Of a stretch of 64,000 nucleotides of DNA, positions 50,282-58,659 are shown piece by piece. The first letter of the stretch is position 1. The number at the start of each line of letters is the position of its first letter. A model generated the notes under the pieces. That model did no database searches. It was not told the origin of the DNA and worked only from the letters and a program-made list of their open reading frames with translations. Both the position numbers and the translations under genes were made by a program. Source of the stretch: 62-47 sp044463945 (GTDB taxonomy: Bacteria > Pseudomonadota > Alphaproteobacteria > Rhizobiales > Xanthobacteraceae); assembly GCA_044463945.1 (NCBI GenBank), contig JBIQLW010000006.1:1-64000 (forward strand), in the 5' to 3' direction.

Positions 50282-52867
50282 CTATTCCGTCGCCTCGCGC
50301 ACCAGTTCCTCGGCGGCTTCCGCCAGAAGTTCGTCGGAGGCTTCGCCGTAGACCGCCTCGCGGCCGATTTCCAGCATCACCGGCACCGCGAGCGGCGAAA
50401 TCCGCGTCAGGTCCTTGTGGGTGATTCGCCCCGCGATCCGCGCCAGCATATCACCGAGACGGCGAAGATCGAGCAGGCCGGAGGCGGCGTCGGCCCGCGC
50501 CGCGCGCAAAAGCACATGATCCGGCTGGTGCTTGCGCAGCACGTCGTAGACCAGATCGGTCGAGAACAGCACCTGGCGGCGGCTCTTTTCCTCGCCGGTG
50601 AAGCGGCGCGGGATCAGCCCGGAGATGATGGCGCAGTTGCGGAAGGTGCGCTTCATCAGCGCCGATTCCGCAAGCCAGGCTTCGAGGTCGTCGCCCAGCA
50701 TATCGGGATCGAACAGCGCGTCGAGGCTGAGCCGTCCCTGCCGGATCATCGCCGGCATGTCGCCCAGCGCCCACACGGCCAGCGCGTATTCGTTGGCGAC
50801 GAAGCCGAGCGGGCGGGCGCGGACGCGCTCCAGCCGCCGCGTCAGCAACATGCCGAGCGTCTGGTGCGCCAGCCGCCCCTCGAACGGATAGCAGACGAGA
50901 TAATGCTTGCCGGCGCGCGGAAAGGTCTCGACCACCATCTCCCGCGCCCCCGGCACCCGCGAGCGCCGCGCCTGGAGCGCCAGCCATTCGCGCACCTGAT
51001 CGGGCAATCCGTTCCACGCGCGCTGATCCGCGAGCAGCGTGCGCACGCGCTCGGCCAGATAGGTCGAGAGCGGAAACTTGCCGCCCATGTAGGACGGCAC
51101 CCTGGCGTCCGTATCATGGGCGCGCGAGACATAGACCTCGTCTTCCACCAGCGCCTCGTAGCGCACGATCTCGCCGCCGAACATGAAGGTGTCGCCCGCG
51201 ACCAGTCCCTCGATGAAGTATTCCTCGATCTGGCCCAGCATCCGGCCGCCGCGCGCGATCGCGCCGGTCGAACCGCTGCCGCCGCGCCGCGCGCGCACCA
51301 GCCGCACCTTCAGCATCGATTCCTCGACGATGGTGCCGACGTTGAGGCGATAGGTCTGCCGCACTTTCGGATTGGCGACGCGCCAGCGGCCCTGCTTGTC
51401 CTGCCGGATGCGCGCGAACCGCTCGTAGCTTTTCAGCGCGTAGCCGCCGGTGGCGGCGAAATCCACCACGTCGTCGAAATCGGCGCGCGACAGCGCAGCG
51501 TAGGGCGCGGCGGTGCGCACTTCGTTATAGAGATCGTCGGCGAAAAACGGTTCGCCGCAGGCGCAGCCCAGCACATGCTGCGCCAGCACGTCGAGCGCGC
51601 CGGCGCGCAGCGGCGGGGTGTCCTGCGCGTTCTCGTTCACCGCGTCGATGGCGACGCGGCATTCCAGCACTTCGAAACGATTCGCCGGCACCAGCACCGC
51701 GCGCGAGGCTTCGTCGAGGCGGTGATTGGCGCGGCCGATCCGCTGCATCAGCCGCGACGCTCCCTTCGGCGCGCCGACGTTGACGACGAGGTCGATGTCG
51801 CCCCAGTCGACGCCGAGATCGAGCGACGAGGTGCAGACCACGCCGCGCAGCTTGCCGGCGGTCATCGCATCCTCGACCCGGCGGCGCTGGCCGACATCGA
51901 GCGAGCCGTGATGCAGCGCGATGGCAAGGTTGTCGTCATTCATGCGCCACAGGTCCTGAAACAGCATCTCGGCCTGGCTGCGGGTGTTGACGAACACCAG
52001 CGTGGTCCGGTTGCGCCTGATGAGGTCGTAGATTTCGCCGAGCGCGTGGCGCGCCGAATGGCCGGCCCACGGCAGCCGCTCGCGGGTGTCGAGCATCTCC
52101 ACCACCGGCGCGGCCGCCCCGCCCGCCACCACGATGTCGGCGGCGCTCTCCGCTTCCGGCGGCTGCGGCACCAGGAAGCGCGCCAGCGATTGCGGCTCCG
52201 CCACCGTGGCGGAGAGACCGATGGCGCGCACCTGCGGCGCGATCCGCCACAGCCGCGCCAGCGCCAGCGACAGCAGGTCGCCGCGCTTCGAGGTCACCAG
52301 CGCGTGCAACTCGTCGAGCACGATCCGCCGCAGCGAAGCGAACAGATAGGGCGCGTCGTCGGAGGCGAGCAGCAGCGCAAGCTGCTCGGGCGTGGTCAGC
52401 AGGATATCCGGCGGGTAGCGCCGCTGCCGCTGCCGCCGCCCCGCCGGCGTGTCGCCGGTGCGGGTCTCGACCCGGATCGGCAACGCCATTTCGGCGATCG
52501 GCGTTTCAAGATTGCGGGCGATGTCCACCGCCAGCGCCTTCAGCGGCGAGATGTAGAGGGTGTGGAGGCCCCTTCCCGGCGCACGGCTGGCAGGTGACCC
52601 GGACTTGCGCGGAGAGGACAACTCCACCAGCGTCGGCAGGAAGCCGGCCAGCGTCTTGCCGGCCCCGGTCGGAGCGATCAGCAGCGCGGAGCGGCCGGCG
52701 CGCGCCTTGTCCAGGAGCGCAAGCTGGTGCGCGCGCGGCGCCCAGCCGCGCCGGGCGAACCAGCGCGAGAAGGTTTCCGGCAGCGGCGCGGACAGCGAAT
52801 CAGGGTCGGTGGGCGGCACCCGACAGAGGTAAGTCCTCCGATGGCCGCGGTCGAGGCCGCCGAACAT
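50282..52867 (-). CDS. Ligase-associated DNA damage response DExH-box helicase (Lhr-like)
   Basis: 861 aa from the ATG at 52867; the start is uncertain because other start codons lie both upstream (to 52978) and at 52819. Superfamily 2 motifs: Walker A APTGAGKTLAGFLP, DELHAL (DExH), IGLSATVAEP, TLVFVNTRSQAEMLF, CTSSLDLGVDWGDIDLVVNVGAPKG and QRIGRANHRLDEAS. The Lhr-type C-terminal half follows, with CRVAIDAV and CACGEPFF and a wide core domain. It translocates on single-stranded DNA and unwinds; its partner genes are pdeM, the MBL exonuclease and the ligase. Confidence 0.92.
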   Translation of the reverse strand: MFGGLDRGHRRTYLCRVPPTDPDSLSAPLPETFSRWFARRGWAPRAHQLALLDKARAGRSALLIAPTGAGKTLAGFLPTLVELSSPRKSGSPASRAPGRGLHTLYISPLKALAVDIARNLETPIAEMALPIRVETRTGDTPAGRRQRQRRYPPDILLTTPEQLALLLASDDAPYLFASLRRIVLDELHALVTSKRGDLLSLALARLWRIAPQVRAIGLSATVAEPQSLARFLVPQPPEAESAADIVVAGGAAAPVVEMLDTRERLPWAGHSARHALGEIYDLIRRNRTTLVFVNTRSQAEMLFQDLWRMNDDNLAIALHHGSLDVGQRRRVEDAMTAGKLRGVVCTSSLDLGVDWGDIDLVVNVGAPKGASRLMQRIGRANHRLDEASRAVLVPANRFEVLECRVAIDAVNENAQDTPPLRAGALDVLAQHVLGCACGEPFFADDLYNEVRTAAPYAALSRADFDDVVDFAATGGYALKSYERFARIRQDKQGRWRVANPKVRQTYRLNVGTIVEESMLKVRLVRARRGGSGSTGAIARGGRMLGQIEEYFIEGLVAGDTFMFGGEIVRYEALVEDEVYVSRAHDTDARVPSYMGGKFPLSTYLAERVRTLLADQRAWNGLPDQVREWLALQARRSRVPGAREMVVETFPRAGKHYLVCYPFEGRLAHQTLGMLLTRRLERVRARPLGFVANEYALAVWALGDMPAMIRQGRLSLDALFDPDMLGDDLEAWLAESALMKRTFRNCAIISGLIPRRFTGEEKSRRQVLFSTDLVYDVLRKHQPDHVLLRAARADAASGLLDLRRLGDMLARIAGRITHKDLTRISPLAVPVMLEIGREAVYGEASDELLAEAAEELVREATE

Positions 52868-53007
52868 GGCGGCGACGACACCTTGAGGCCGCCATCGGCG
52901 CGACCGGCGGCAAGGTTCCATCAACCTTCCCCCGCAATCCGCCGGGGTGTGGCTGGCAAACCACAGACAGCCCGGCACCGCCGGGTTAAACTTGAGAAAT
53001 CAGAACA

Positions 53008-54387
53008 ATGGGATCGATGATGAAGAAGATTATTGCCGGTGTCGCGCTCGTTGGGACCGCTTTCAGCGCGCAGGCCGCCGACCTGTCCGTCAAGGCTCCC
53101 TACACCAAGGCCCCGCCGATCGCCGCGCTTTACGACTGGACCGGGTTCTACCTCGGCGTCAACGCCGGCCTCGGCCTCGGCCGCAACCGCACCCAGCATT
53201 TCGACGCCGGCGTCGAGACTTCGACCTATCTGTCGCCGCTCGGCGCCATCGGCGGCGTGCAGGCCGGCTACAACTGGCAGACCGATTCGTTCCTCGGACC
53301 CCTCGTGCTCGGCATCGAGGCCGACATCCAGGGCGCCGACATGCGCGACGGCTACGTCAGCCTCAACACCATCGGCACCGACACTTTCAACCAGCGGCTC
53401 GACTGGTTCGGCACCGTTCGCGGCCGCATCGGCCTCGTCACCGGCCCGACGCTCAGCTACCTCACCGCCGGCTACGCCTATGGCGACGTCAAAACCTCTG
53501 GCGTGACCGGCGGCGTGCCGTTCGCCTTCGGCGGCGGCCGCAGCGGCTGGACCTGGGGCAGCGGCGTCGAGGCCGCGCTCGGCGGCAACTGGACCGGCAA
53601 GATCGAATACCTTTACGTCGATCTCGGCGACCCGGGCGGCATCTATGCGGGCGGCACCCAAGGGATCCGCACCGAACTGCGCGAGCAGATCTTCCGCGTC
53701 GGCCTGAACTATCGCATCGGCGGCAACAGCACCTACATGCCCACCGTCGCGTCCAACTGGAACGGCTTCTACCTCGGCGGCAACTTCGGCTCCGGCACCG
53801 CACGCGACCGCAGTTCGGTGTATGATGTCACCAACAACGACACCAGCACCTTCAACGGGGCGCCCGACGGCATCAACGGCGGCGTGCAGGCCGGCTACAA
53901 CTGGCAGGCCGGCAACACCGTATTCGGCATCGAGACCGACATCCAGGGCGCTTCGCTTGAGGACAACAAGACCTGCTTCGACTGCGGCCCCGGGGGCGTG
54001 AGCATCAACTCGAAGCTGCCGTGGTTTGGCACCGTGCGCGGCCGCCTCGGCTATGCGGTCGGCCCGTCGCTGTTCTACGCCACCGGCGGTTTCGCCTACG
54101 GCGGCGTCAAGACGACCTTCGAGACGCCCGTCAGCAGCATCGGCCTGTCGGAAACCCGCACCGGCTGGACCGTCGGCGCCGGCATCGAGACGCCGTTCAC
54201 TCTGCTCGGCCTGTTCGGCCCCAACTGGACGTCGAAGACCGAATATCTCTATGTCGATCTCGGCCGCTCCACCACCGGCTTCGACTTCGGCGGCGCCCCG
54301 GTGGTGTATTCGACCCGGGTGCAGGAGCATATCTTCCGCACCGGCCTGAACTATCACTTCAACGCCCCGGTGGTCGCGAAGTACTGA
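53008..54387 (+). CDS. Outer-membrane protein with two tandem beta-barrel domains
   Basis: 459 aa; ATGs at 53008, 53017 and 53020 are all possible (MGSMMKKII). The signal peptide MKKIIAGVALVGTAFSAQA is cut before ADLSVKAPYTKAPP. Two homologous segments follow: residues about 44-246 (WTGFYLGVNAGLG ... EQIFRVGLNYRIGG) and 250-459 (WNGFYLGGNFGSG ... EHIFRTGLNYHF). Both contain GGVQAGYNWQ, GIE(A/T)DIQGA, WFGTVRGR(I/L)G, G(Y/F)AYG and TEYLYVDLG-like strands. Each segment is about the size of the single-domain protein at 6.6 kb, with which the VVAKY end is shared. It could be two 8-stranded barrels or one 16-stranded pore. Confidence 0.88.
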   Translation: MGSMMKKIIAGVALVGTAFSAQAADLSVKAPYTKAPPIAALYDWTGFYLGVNAGLGLGRNRTQHFDAGVETSTYLSPLGAIGGVQAGYNWQTDSFLGPLVLGIEADIQGADMRDGYVSLNTIGTDTFNQRLDWFGTVRGRIGLVTGPTLSYLTAGYAYGDVKTSGVTGGVPFAFGGGRSGWTWGSGVEAALGGNWTGKIEYLYVDLGDPGGIYAGGTQGIRTELREQIFRVGLNYRIGGNSTYMPTVASNWNGFYLGGNFGSGTARDRSSVYDVTNNDTSTFNGAPDGINGGVQAGYNWQAGNTVFGIETDIQGASLEDNKTCFDCGPGGVSINSKLPWFGTVRGRLGYAVGPSLFYATGGFAYGGVKTTFETPVSSIGLSETRTGWTVGAGIETPFTLLGLFGPNWTSKTEYLYVDLGRSTTGFDFGGAPVVYSTRVQEHIFRTGLNYHFNAPVVAKY

Positions 54388-54424
54388 TCGCGCTTAAACC
54401 CGGCTCAAGTTGACGGCTGAATCG

Positions 54425-54457
54425 AAAAGCCCCGGCGGATCGCCCGCCGGGGCTTTT
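54425..54457. terminator. Bidirectional terminator between convergent genes
   Basis: AAAAGCCCCGGCG (54425-54437) pairs perfectly over 13 bp with CGCCGGGGCTTTT (54445-54457), loop GATCGCC. A/T tails on both sides allow it to end the outer-membrane protein transcript and the convergent solute-binding protein transcript. Confidence 0.88.
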
Positions 54458-54536
54458 GCTTTGTCGCGTTTCGCCTCGTGGCTACGGAAAGGCCCGCGCA
54501 TCCGGGACATCCCAGCGATGCGCGCCGCCCCACCCG

Positions 54537-55757
54537 CTATTCGGTGTAGGGCTTGCCCGCCAGGTCCCAGTCGGCGCCGTTGAAGATCGAGATGTAGAGC
54601 GTCTTCATCGGGGTGTAATTGTCCGGCGTGTAGGAATAGGTGATGCCGTCCAGCATGTAGGGCGAGTGGAAGTCGTTGAGATTGGCGGCCTGCTTGATCA
54701 CGTTCTCGCGGGTGAGATCGTCGCCGCAGCGGCGCAGGATCTCCGCCATGGCGGCAGCCTGCCCGTAGCCGGCGAACGCGATGGTGTTGTCGCGGTCGAC
54801 GTTCGGCAGGTACTTCTGACGAAATTCCTCGAACGCCTTCACCTCGGGGTCGTTCTCGAACTGCGGCACGCCGACTTCCTTGGCGTAGCGGATGGCGACG
54901 ATGCCCTTGGCATTCTCAAGGCCGCCGGCGTGGAGGATCGAACGGCCGACCGAGCCCGCCGACAACAGATGCAGCGGCTTCCAGCCGAGTTCGGCGACCT
55001 TGCGGATCGACTGCGACGACGCCTTGCCGGTGGTGATGTTGTAGAACACGTCGGCGCCCGACTTCGCCAGATTGATGATCTGCGAGTCGATGGTGGGATC
55101 GGTCAGGTCGTAGGTCGCCTCCGCGATCACCTTGGCCTTGCCGCCGGCCTTGGCCAGTTCTTCCTTGAAGGGCCCGAGGAAGTCGCGCCCGAAATCGTCG
55201 TTCTGATAGAGAATGGCGACCTTGGCCTCGGGCTTCACGCTGAGCACGTACTTGGCGAGAATGCGCGCTTCGGTGGGATAGAGCGGCAGGCCCGCCATGG
55301 TCCACTTGAACTCTTTGGGGTTATTCCACTTGGACGCGCCGGTGTTCAGCAGCAACTGCGGCACGCCCTTGCTGTTGAGATATTTATGCACGGCGGTCTG
55401 CGGCGCGGTGCCGAGCGAGCCGAACAGCGCCAGCACCTCCTCCTGCTCGACCAGTCGCCGGGTCTGCTCCACCGCCTTGGGCGCGGAATAGGCGTCGTCG
55501 GCGCTGATGAACTTGACCTTGCGGCCGTTGATGCCGCCCTTTTCGTTGAGCATCTGGAAATAGGCTTCGCCGACGCGACCGAGCACGCCATAGAGCGATC
55601 CCGGCCCCGAATGCGGGACGGTCTGGCCGAGCTTGATCTCGGTGTCGCTGGCGCCGGGGCTGTATTTCTTGTCGGCGGCCATGGCCTGGGTCGCCATCAG
55701 CAGGGCCGCGCCCGCGACCAGCGCACGACAGGTCCCGTGAGAAAGGCAATGGGACAT
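54537..55757 (-). CDS. Branched-chain amino acid-type ABC transporter substrate-binding protein
   Basis: 406 aa. A signal peptide (CRALVAGAALLMATQAMA) precedes a Leu/Ile/Val-binding type I periplasmic fold: DTEIKLGQTVPHSGPGSLYGVLGRVGEAYFQMLNEKGGINGRKVKFISADDAYSAPKAVEQTRRLVEQEEVLALFGSLGTA, then VAILYQNDDFGRDFLGPFKEEL in the second lobe. Ligands in this family range from branched amino acids to aromatic acids and amides. No permease or ATPase gene is nearby, so it must serve a transporter coded elsewhere. An AT-rich stretch TTTAATTAATTGCTTAAG just upstream may be its promoter. Confidence 0.92.
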   Translation of the reverse strand: MSHCLSHGTCRALVAGAALLMATQAMAADKKYSPGASDTEIKLGQTVPHSGPGSLYGVLGRVGEAYFQMLNEKGGINGRKVKFISADDAYSAPKAVEQTRRLVEQEEVLALFGSLGTAPQTAVHKYLNSKGVPQLLLNTGASKWNNPKEFKWTMAGLPLYPTEARILAKYVLSVKPEAKVAILYQNDDFGRDFLGPFKEELAKAGGKAKVIAEATYDLTDPTIDSQIINLAKSGADVFYNITTGKASSQSIRKVAELGWKPLHLLSAGSVGRSILHAGGLENAKGIVAIRYAKEVGVPQFENDPEVKAFEEFRQKYLPNVDRDNTIAFAGYGQAAAMAEILRRCGDDLTRENVIKQAANLNDFHSPYMLDGITYSYTPDNYTPMKTLYISIFNGADWDLAGKPYTE

Positions 55758-55885
55758 CCTTCGGACTCCTCCTTGAGACTTTAATTAATTGCTTAAGTAT
55801 CATGGAGCCTAGCACAGTCCGGCCTTGCCACAACCCGGATTGCGCCCGTGGTTCAAACCCGCGACATGCGGCCTATATACCCACC

Positions 55886-56926
55886 ATGCGCCCGCAACAG
55901 CTTCTCGCTCCCACCGCGGCCGGCCTGTGCTGCAAGCCCGGCGGCTTCCACATCGATCCGCTGCGGCCGGTGGAGCGCGCGCTCATCACCCACGGCCACT
56001 CCGATCACGCCCGCCCCGGCCACGGCACGGTGCTGGCGACGCAGGAGACGCTGGACATGATGCGGCTGCGCTACGGCGACGGCTTCGCCGGCCGCGCGCA
56101 AGCCGTCCGCTATGGCGAAACGCTGCGGCTTGGCGAGGTCAGCGTCACCTTCCACCCCGCCGGCCATGTGCTCGGCTCGGCGCAGATCGCGGTGACGCAC
56201 GGCGGCCTACGCATCGTCGCCTCCGGCGATTACAAGGACGCGCCGGACCCGACCTGCGCGCCGTTCGAGGTGGTGCCGTGCGACGTCTTCATCACCGAGG
56301 CGACCTTCGGCCTGCCGGTGTTCCGCCACGGCGACGCCGCGCACCAAATCCGCAAGCTGCTCGACTCGGTGCGGCTGTTTCCGGAGCGCGCGCATCTGGT
56401 CGGCGCCTATTCGCTCGGCAAGGCGCAGCGCGTCATCGCGCTGTTGCGCACCGCCGGCTACGACGCGCCGGTCTATCTGCACGGCGCGATGGAAACCATC
56501 ACGCGCTATTACGAGAGCCGCGGCGTCACGCTCGGCGACCTGCGCCCGGTGAAGGGCATGAAGAAGGCCGATCTCGCCGGCACCATCACGCTGGCGCCGC
56601 CGTCGGCCACCTCCGACCTGTGGACCCGGCGCTTTCCCGATCCCCTCACCGCCTTCGCCTCGGGATGGATGCGGATCCGCGCGCGGGCGCGGCAGCGCGG
56701 CATCGAACTGCCGCTGGTGATTTCCGATCACGCCGACTGGGACGGCCTGACCGCGACGATTGCGGCCACCGGCGCGGGCGAGGTCTGGGTCACCCACGGC
56801 GAGGAGGAAGCGCTGGTGCATTGGTGCCGGACCAGCGGCCTCGGCGCGCGGCCGCTGGCGCTGGTCGGCTACGGCGAGGAAGATGAAGCCGTCGCCGCCG
56901 GGGGCGACGGCGAGGACGCGGCATGA
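55886..56926 (+). CDS. Ligase-associated DNA damage response exonuclease (MBL fold)
   Basis: 346 aa from the ATG at 55886. The metal site HXHXDH is THGHSDHARPGHG; HPAGHVLGSAQI and ASGDYKD supply the beta-CASP-like ligands, and LVISDHADWDGL a late histidine. Such proteins resemble the SNM1/Artemis exonuclease but with shorter beta-CASP. No clear ribosome binding site precedes the ATG and TATATA lies 8 bp upstream, so the transcript may be leaderless or the start different (55802 is an alternative). It overlaps the ligase start by 4 bp. Confidence 0.88.
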   Translation: MRPQQLLAPTAAGLCCKPGGFHIDPLRPVERALITHGHSDHARPGHGTVLATQETLDMMRLRYGDGFAGRAQAVRYGETLRLGEVSVTFHPAGHVLGSAQIAVTHGGLRIVASGDYKDAPDPTCAPFEVVPCDVFITEATFGLPVFRHGDAAHQIRKLLDSVRLFPERAHLVGAYSLGKAQRVIALLRTAGYDAPVYLHGAMETITRYYESRGVTLGDLRPVKGMKKADLAGTITLAPPSATSDLWTRRFPDPLTAFASGWMRIRARARQRGIELPLVISDHADWDGLTATIAATGAGEVWVTHGEEEALVHWCRTSGLGARPLALVGYGEEDEAVAAGGDGEDAA

Positions 56927-58581
56927 ACCGCTTCGCCGAACTGCTCGACCGCCTGAGCTATGAGCCCGGCCGCAACAACAAGCTGCGGCTGATCACGCAG
57001 TATTTTCGCGAGACCGGCGATCCCGATCGCGGCTACGCGCTGGCCGCGCTGACCGGCGTGCTGTCGTTCAGGCACGCCAAGCCGGGCCTGATCCGCGAAC
57101 TGATCGCCACCCGCACCGACCCCGAACTGTTCGCGCTGTCCTACGATTACGTCGGCGACCTGTCGGAAACCGTCGCGCTGATGTGGCCGACGGCGTCCGC
57201 TCCCGCAGGCCGGGGTGGCGAGGAGCACCCGCCCTCGCTCGCCGCCGTCGTCACCACGCTGGACACTCTCGGCAAGGCCGAGCTGCCGGCGCAACTGACG
57301 CGCTGGCTCGACGACCTCGACGAGATCGGGCGCTGGGCGCTGCTCAAGCTCGTCACCGGGGGCCTGCGCATCGGCATCTCGGCGCGGCTGGCGAAGGCTG
57401 CCGCGGCCGCGCTCGGCGGCAAGGACCCGCACGACGTCGAACTGATCTGGCCCGGCCTCGCGCCGCCCTACCTCGACCTGTTCGCCTGGCTCGAAGGGCG
57501 AAGCGACAAGCCGGTCAACCGCGATCCCGCGCCGTTCCGCCCGGTGATGCTGGCGCACGCCATCGACGTGAGCGACTTCGCCGCGCTCGACGCCCGCGAC
57601 TTCATCGCCGAATGGAAATGGGACGGCATCCGCGTGCAGGCGGTCGGCGGGGTCGACGCCGACGGCGCGCCGGTGGCGCGGCTCTATTCGCGCACCGGCG
57701 AGGACATCAGCGCGGGGTTTCCCGATCTGCTGCCGTCGCTGCGGTCAATCGGCGCAATCGACGGGGAATTGTTGATCGTTCGCGAGGGCCGCGTGCAGTC
57801 GTTCAACGTGCTGCAACAGCGGCTCAACCGCAAGAGCGTGACGCCGAAGCTGATGAAGGAATTTCCGATCCATCTGCGCGCCTACGACCTGCTCGGCGAC
57901 GGTGACGGCGATCTGCGTCTGCTGCCGTTCGCCGAGCGGCGCGCGCGGCTCGAAGCCTTCATCGAAAGGCTCGGCGATCCGCGCGTCGATCTGTCCCCGG
58001 TGGTGCCGTTCGACGACTGGGAGACGCTGGCCGCGGCCCGCGCCGATCCGTTCCGCTTCGGCGCCGGCGACGACGCCGAGGCGATCGAGGGCGTGATGCT
58101 GAAGCGCCGCGACACCGTCTATCTCCCGGGACGGCCGAGGGGCCTGTGGTGGAAGTGGAAGCGCGATCCGCATCTCATCGACGCGGTGCTGATGTATGCG
58201 CAGCGCGGCCACGGCAAGCGCTCGTCCTACTACTCCGACTACACCTTCGGGGTGTGGACCGACGACGGCCAACTGGTGCCGGTGGGCAAAGCCTATTTCG
58301 GCTTCACCGATCAGGAGCTGCTTCAGATCGACCGCTTCGTCCGCCGCAACACCACGGAAAAATTCGGCCCCGTGCGCCACGTCGTCCACGAGCCGGATCA
58401 GGGGCTGGTGCTGGAAGTCGCGTTCGAGGGCCTGCAACGCTCGCCGCGCCACAAGTCCGGCGTCGCCATGCGCTTCCCCCGCATCAACCGGCTGCGCTGG
58501 GACAAGCCGCCGCGCGAGGCCGACCGGCTGGAGACGCTGGAGCGGATGCTGAAGACGGAAGCCGCGGCCGCGATCGGCTAG
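56923..58581 (+). CDS. ATP-dependent DNA ligase (cisplatin damage response type)
   Basis: 552 aa. N-terminal all-alpha DNA-binding domain (NRFAELLDRLSYEPGRNNKLRLI ... LSFRHAKPGLIRELIATRTDPELFALSYDYVGD). The nucleotidyl-transferase domain has Lys232 in EWKWDGIRVQ, RTGEDISAGFPDL and GVMLKRRD, with the OB-fold domain ending in KSGVAMRFPRINRLRWDK. It seals nicks using ATP, unlike the replicative NAD ligase. The closest assignment is the ligase of the four-gene DNA repair set, coupled to the exonuclease gene by ATGA. The gene starts inside the exonuclease stop. Confidence 0.93.
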   Translation: MNRFAELLDRLSYEPGRNNKLRLITQYFRETGDPDRGYALAALTGVLSFRHAKPGLIRELIATRTDPELFALSYDYVGDLSETVALMWPTASAPAGRGGEEHPPSLAAVVTTLDTLGKAELPAQLTRWLDDLDEIGRWALLKLVTGGLRIGISARLAKAAAAALGGKDPHDVELIWPGLAPPYLDLFAWLEGRSDKPVNRDPAPFRPVMLAHAIDVSDFAALDARDFIAEWKWDGIRVQAVGGVDADGAPVARLYSRTGEDISAGFPDLLPSLRSIGAIDGELLIVREGRVQSFNVLQQRLNRKSVTPKLMKEFPIHLRAYDLLGDGDGDLRLLPFAERRARLEAFIERLGDPRVDLSPVVPFDDWETLAAARADPFRFGAGDDAEAIEGVMLKRRDTVYLPGRPRGLWWKWKRDPHLIDAVLMYAQRGHGKRSSYYSDYTFGVWTDDGQLVPVGKAYFGFTDQELLQIDRFVRRNTTEKFGPVRHVVHEPDQGLVLEVAFEGLQRSPRHKSGVAMRFPRINRLRWDKPPREADRLETLERMLKTEAAAAIG

Positions 58582-58623
58582 GTTTTTCTGCTTTTGACAG
58601 AATTATCCGCCGTCATGTCACGG

Positions 58624-58636
58624 CGCTTCCGTCAAA
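58624..58636 (+). repeat. CGCTTCCGTCAAA intergenic motif, copy 3
   Basis: One base differs from the motif at 14506 and 20165. A distant TTTTGAC upstream (about 58594) pairs with GTCAAAA here, giving a stem with A/T ends. It sits in the 78 bp between the ligase gene and the convergent S24 regulator gene. Confidence 0.55.
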
Positions 58637-58659
58637 ACATAAAACGCCATAGAGCCACC

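Noticed and set aside
50078..52597. An 839-codon plus-strand open frame opposite the helicase
   Set aside because: It lacks any known motif, while the minus strand carries all superfamily 2 helicase motifs.
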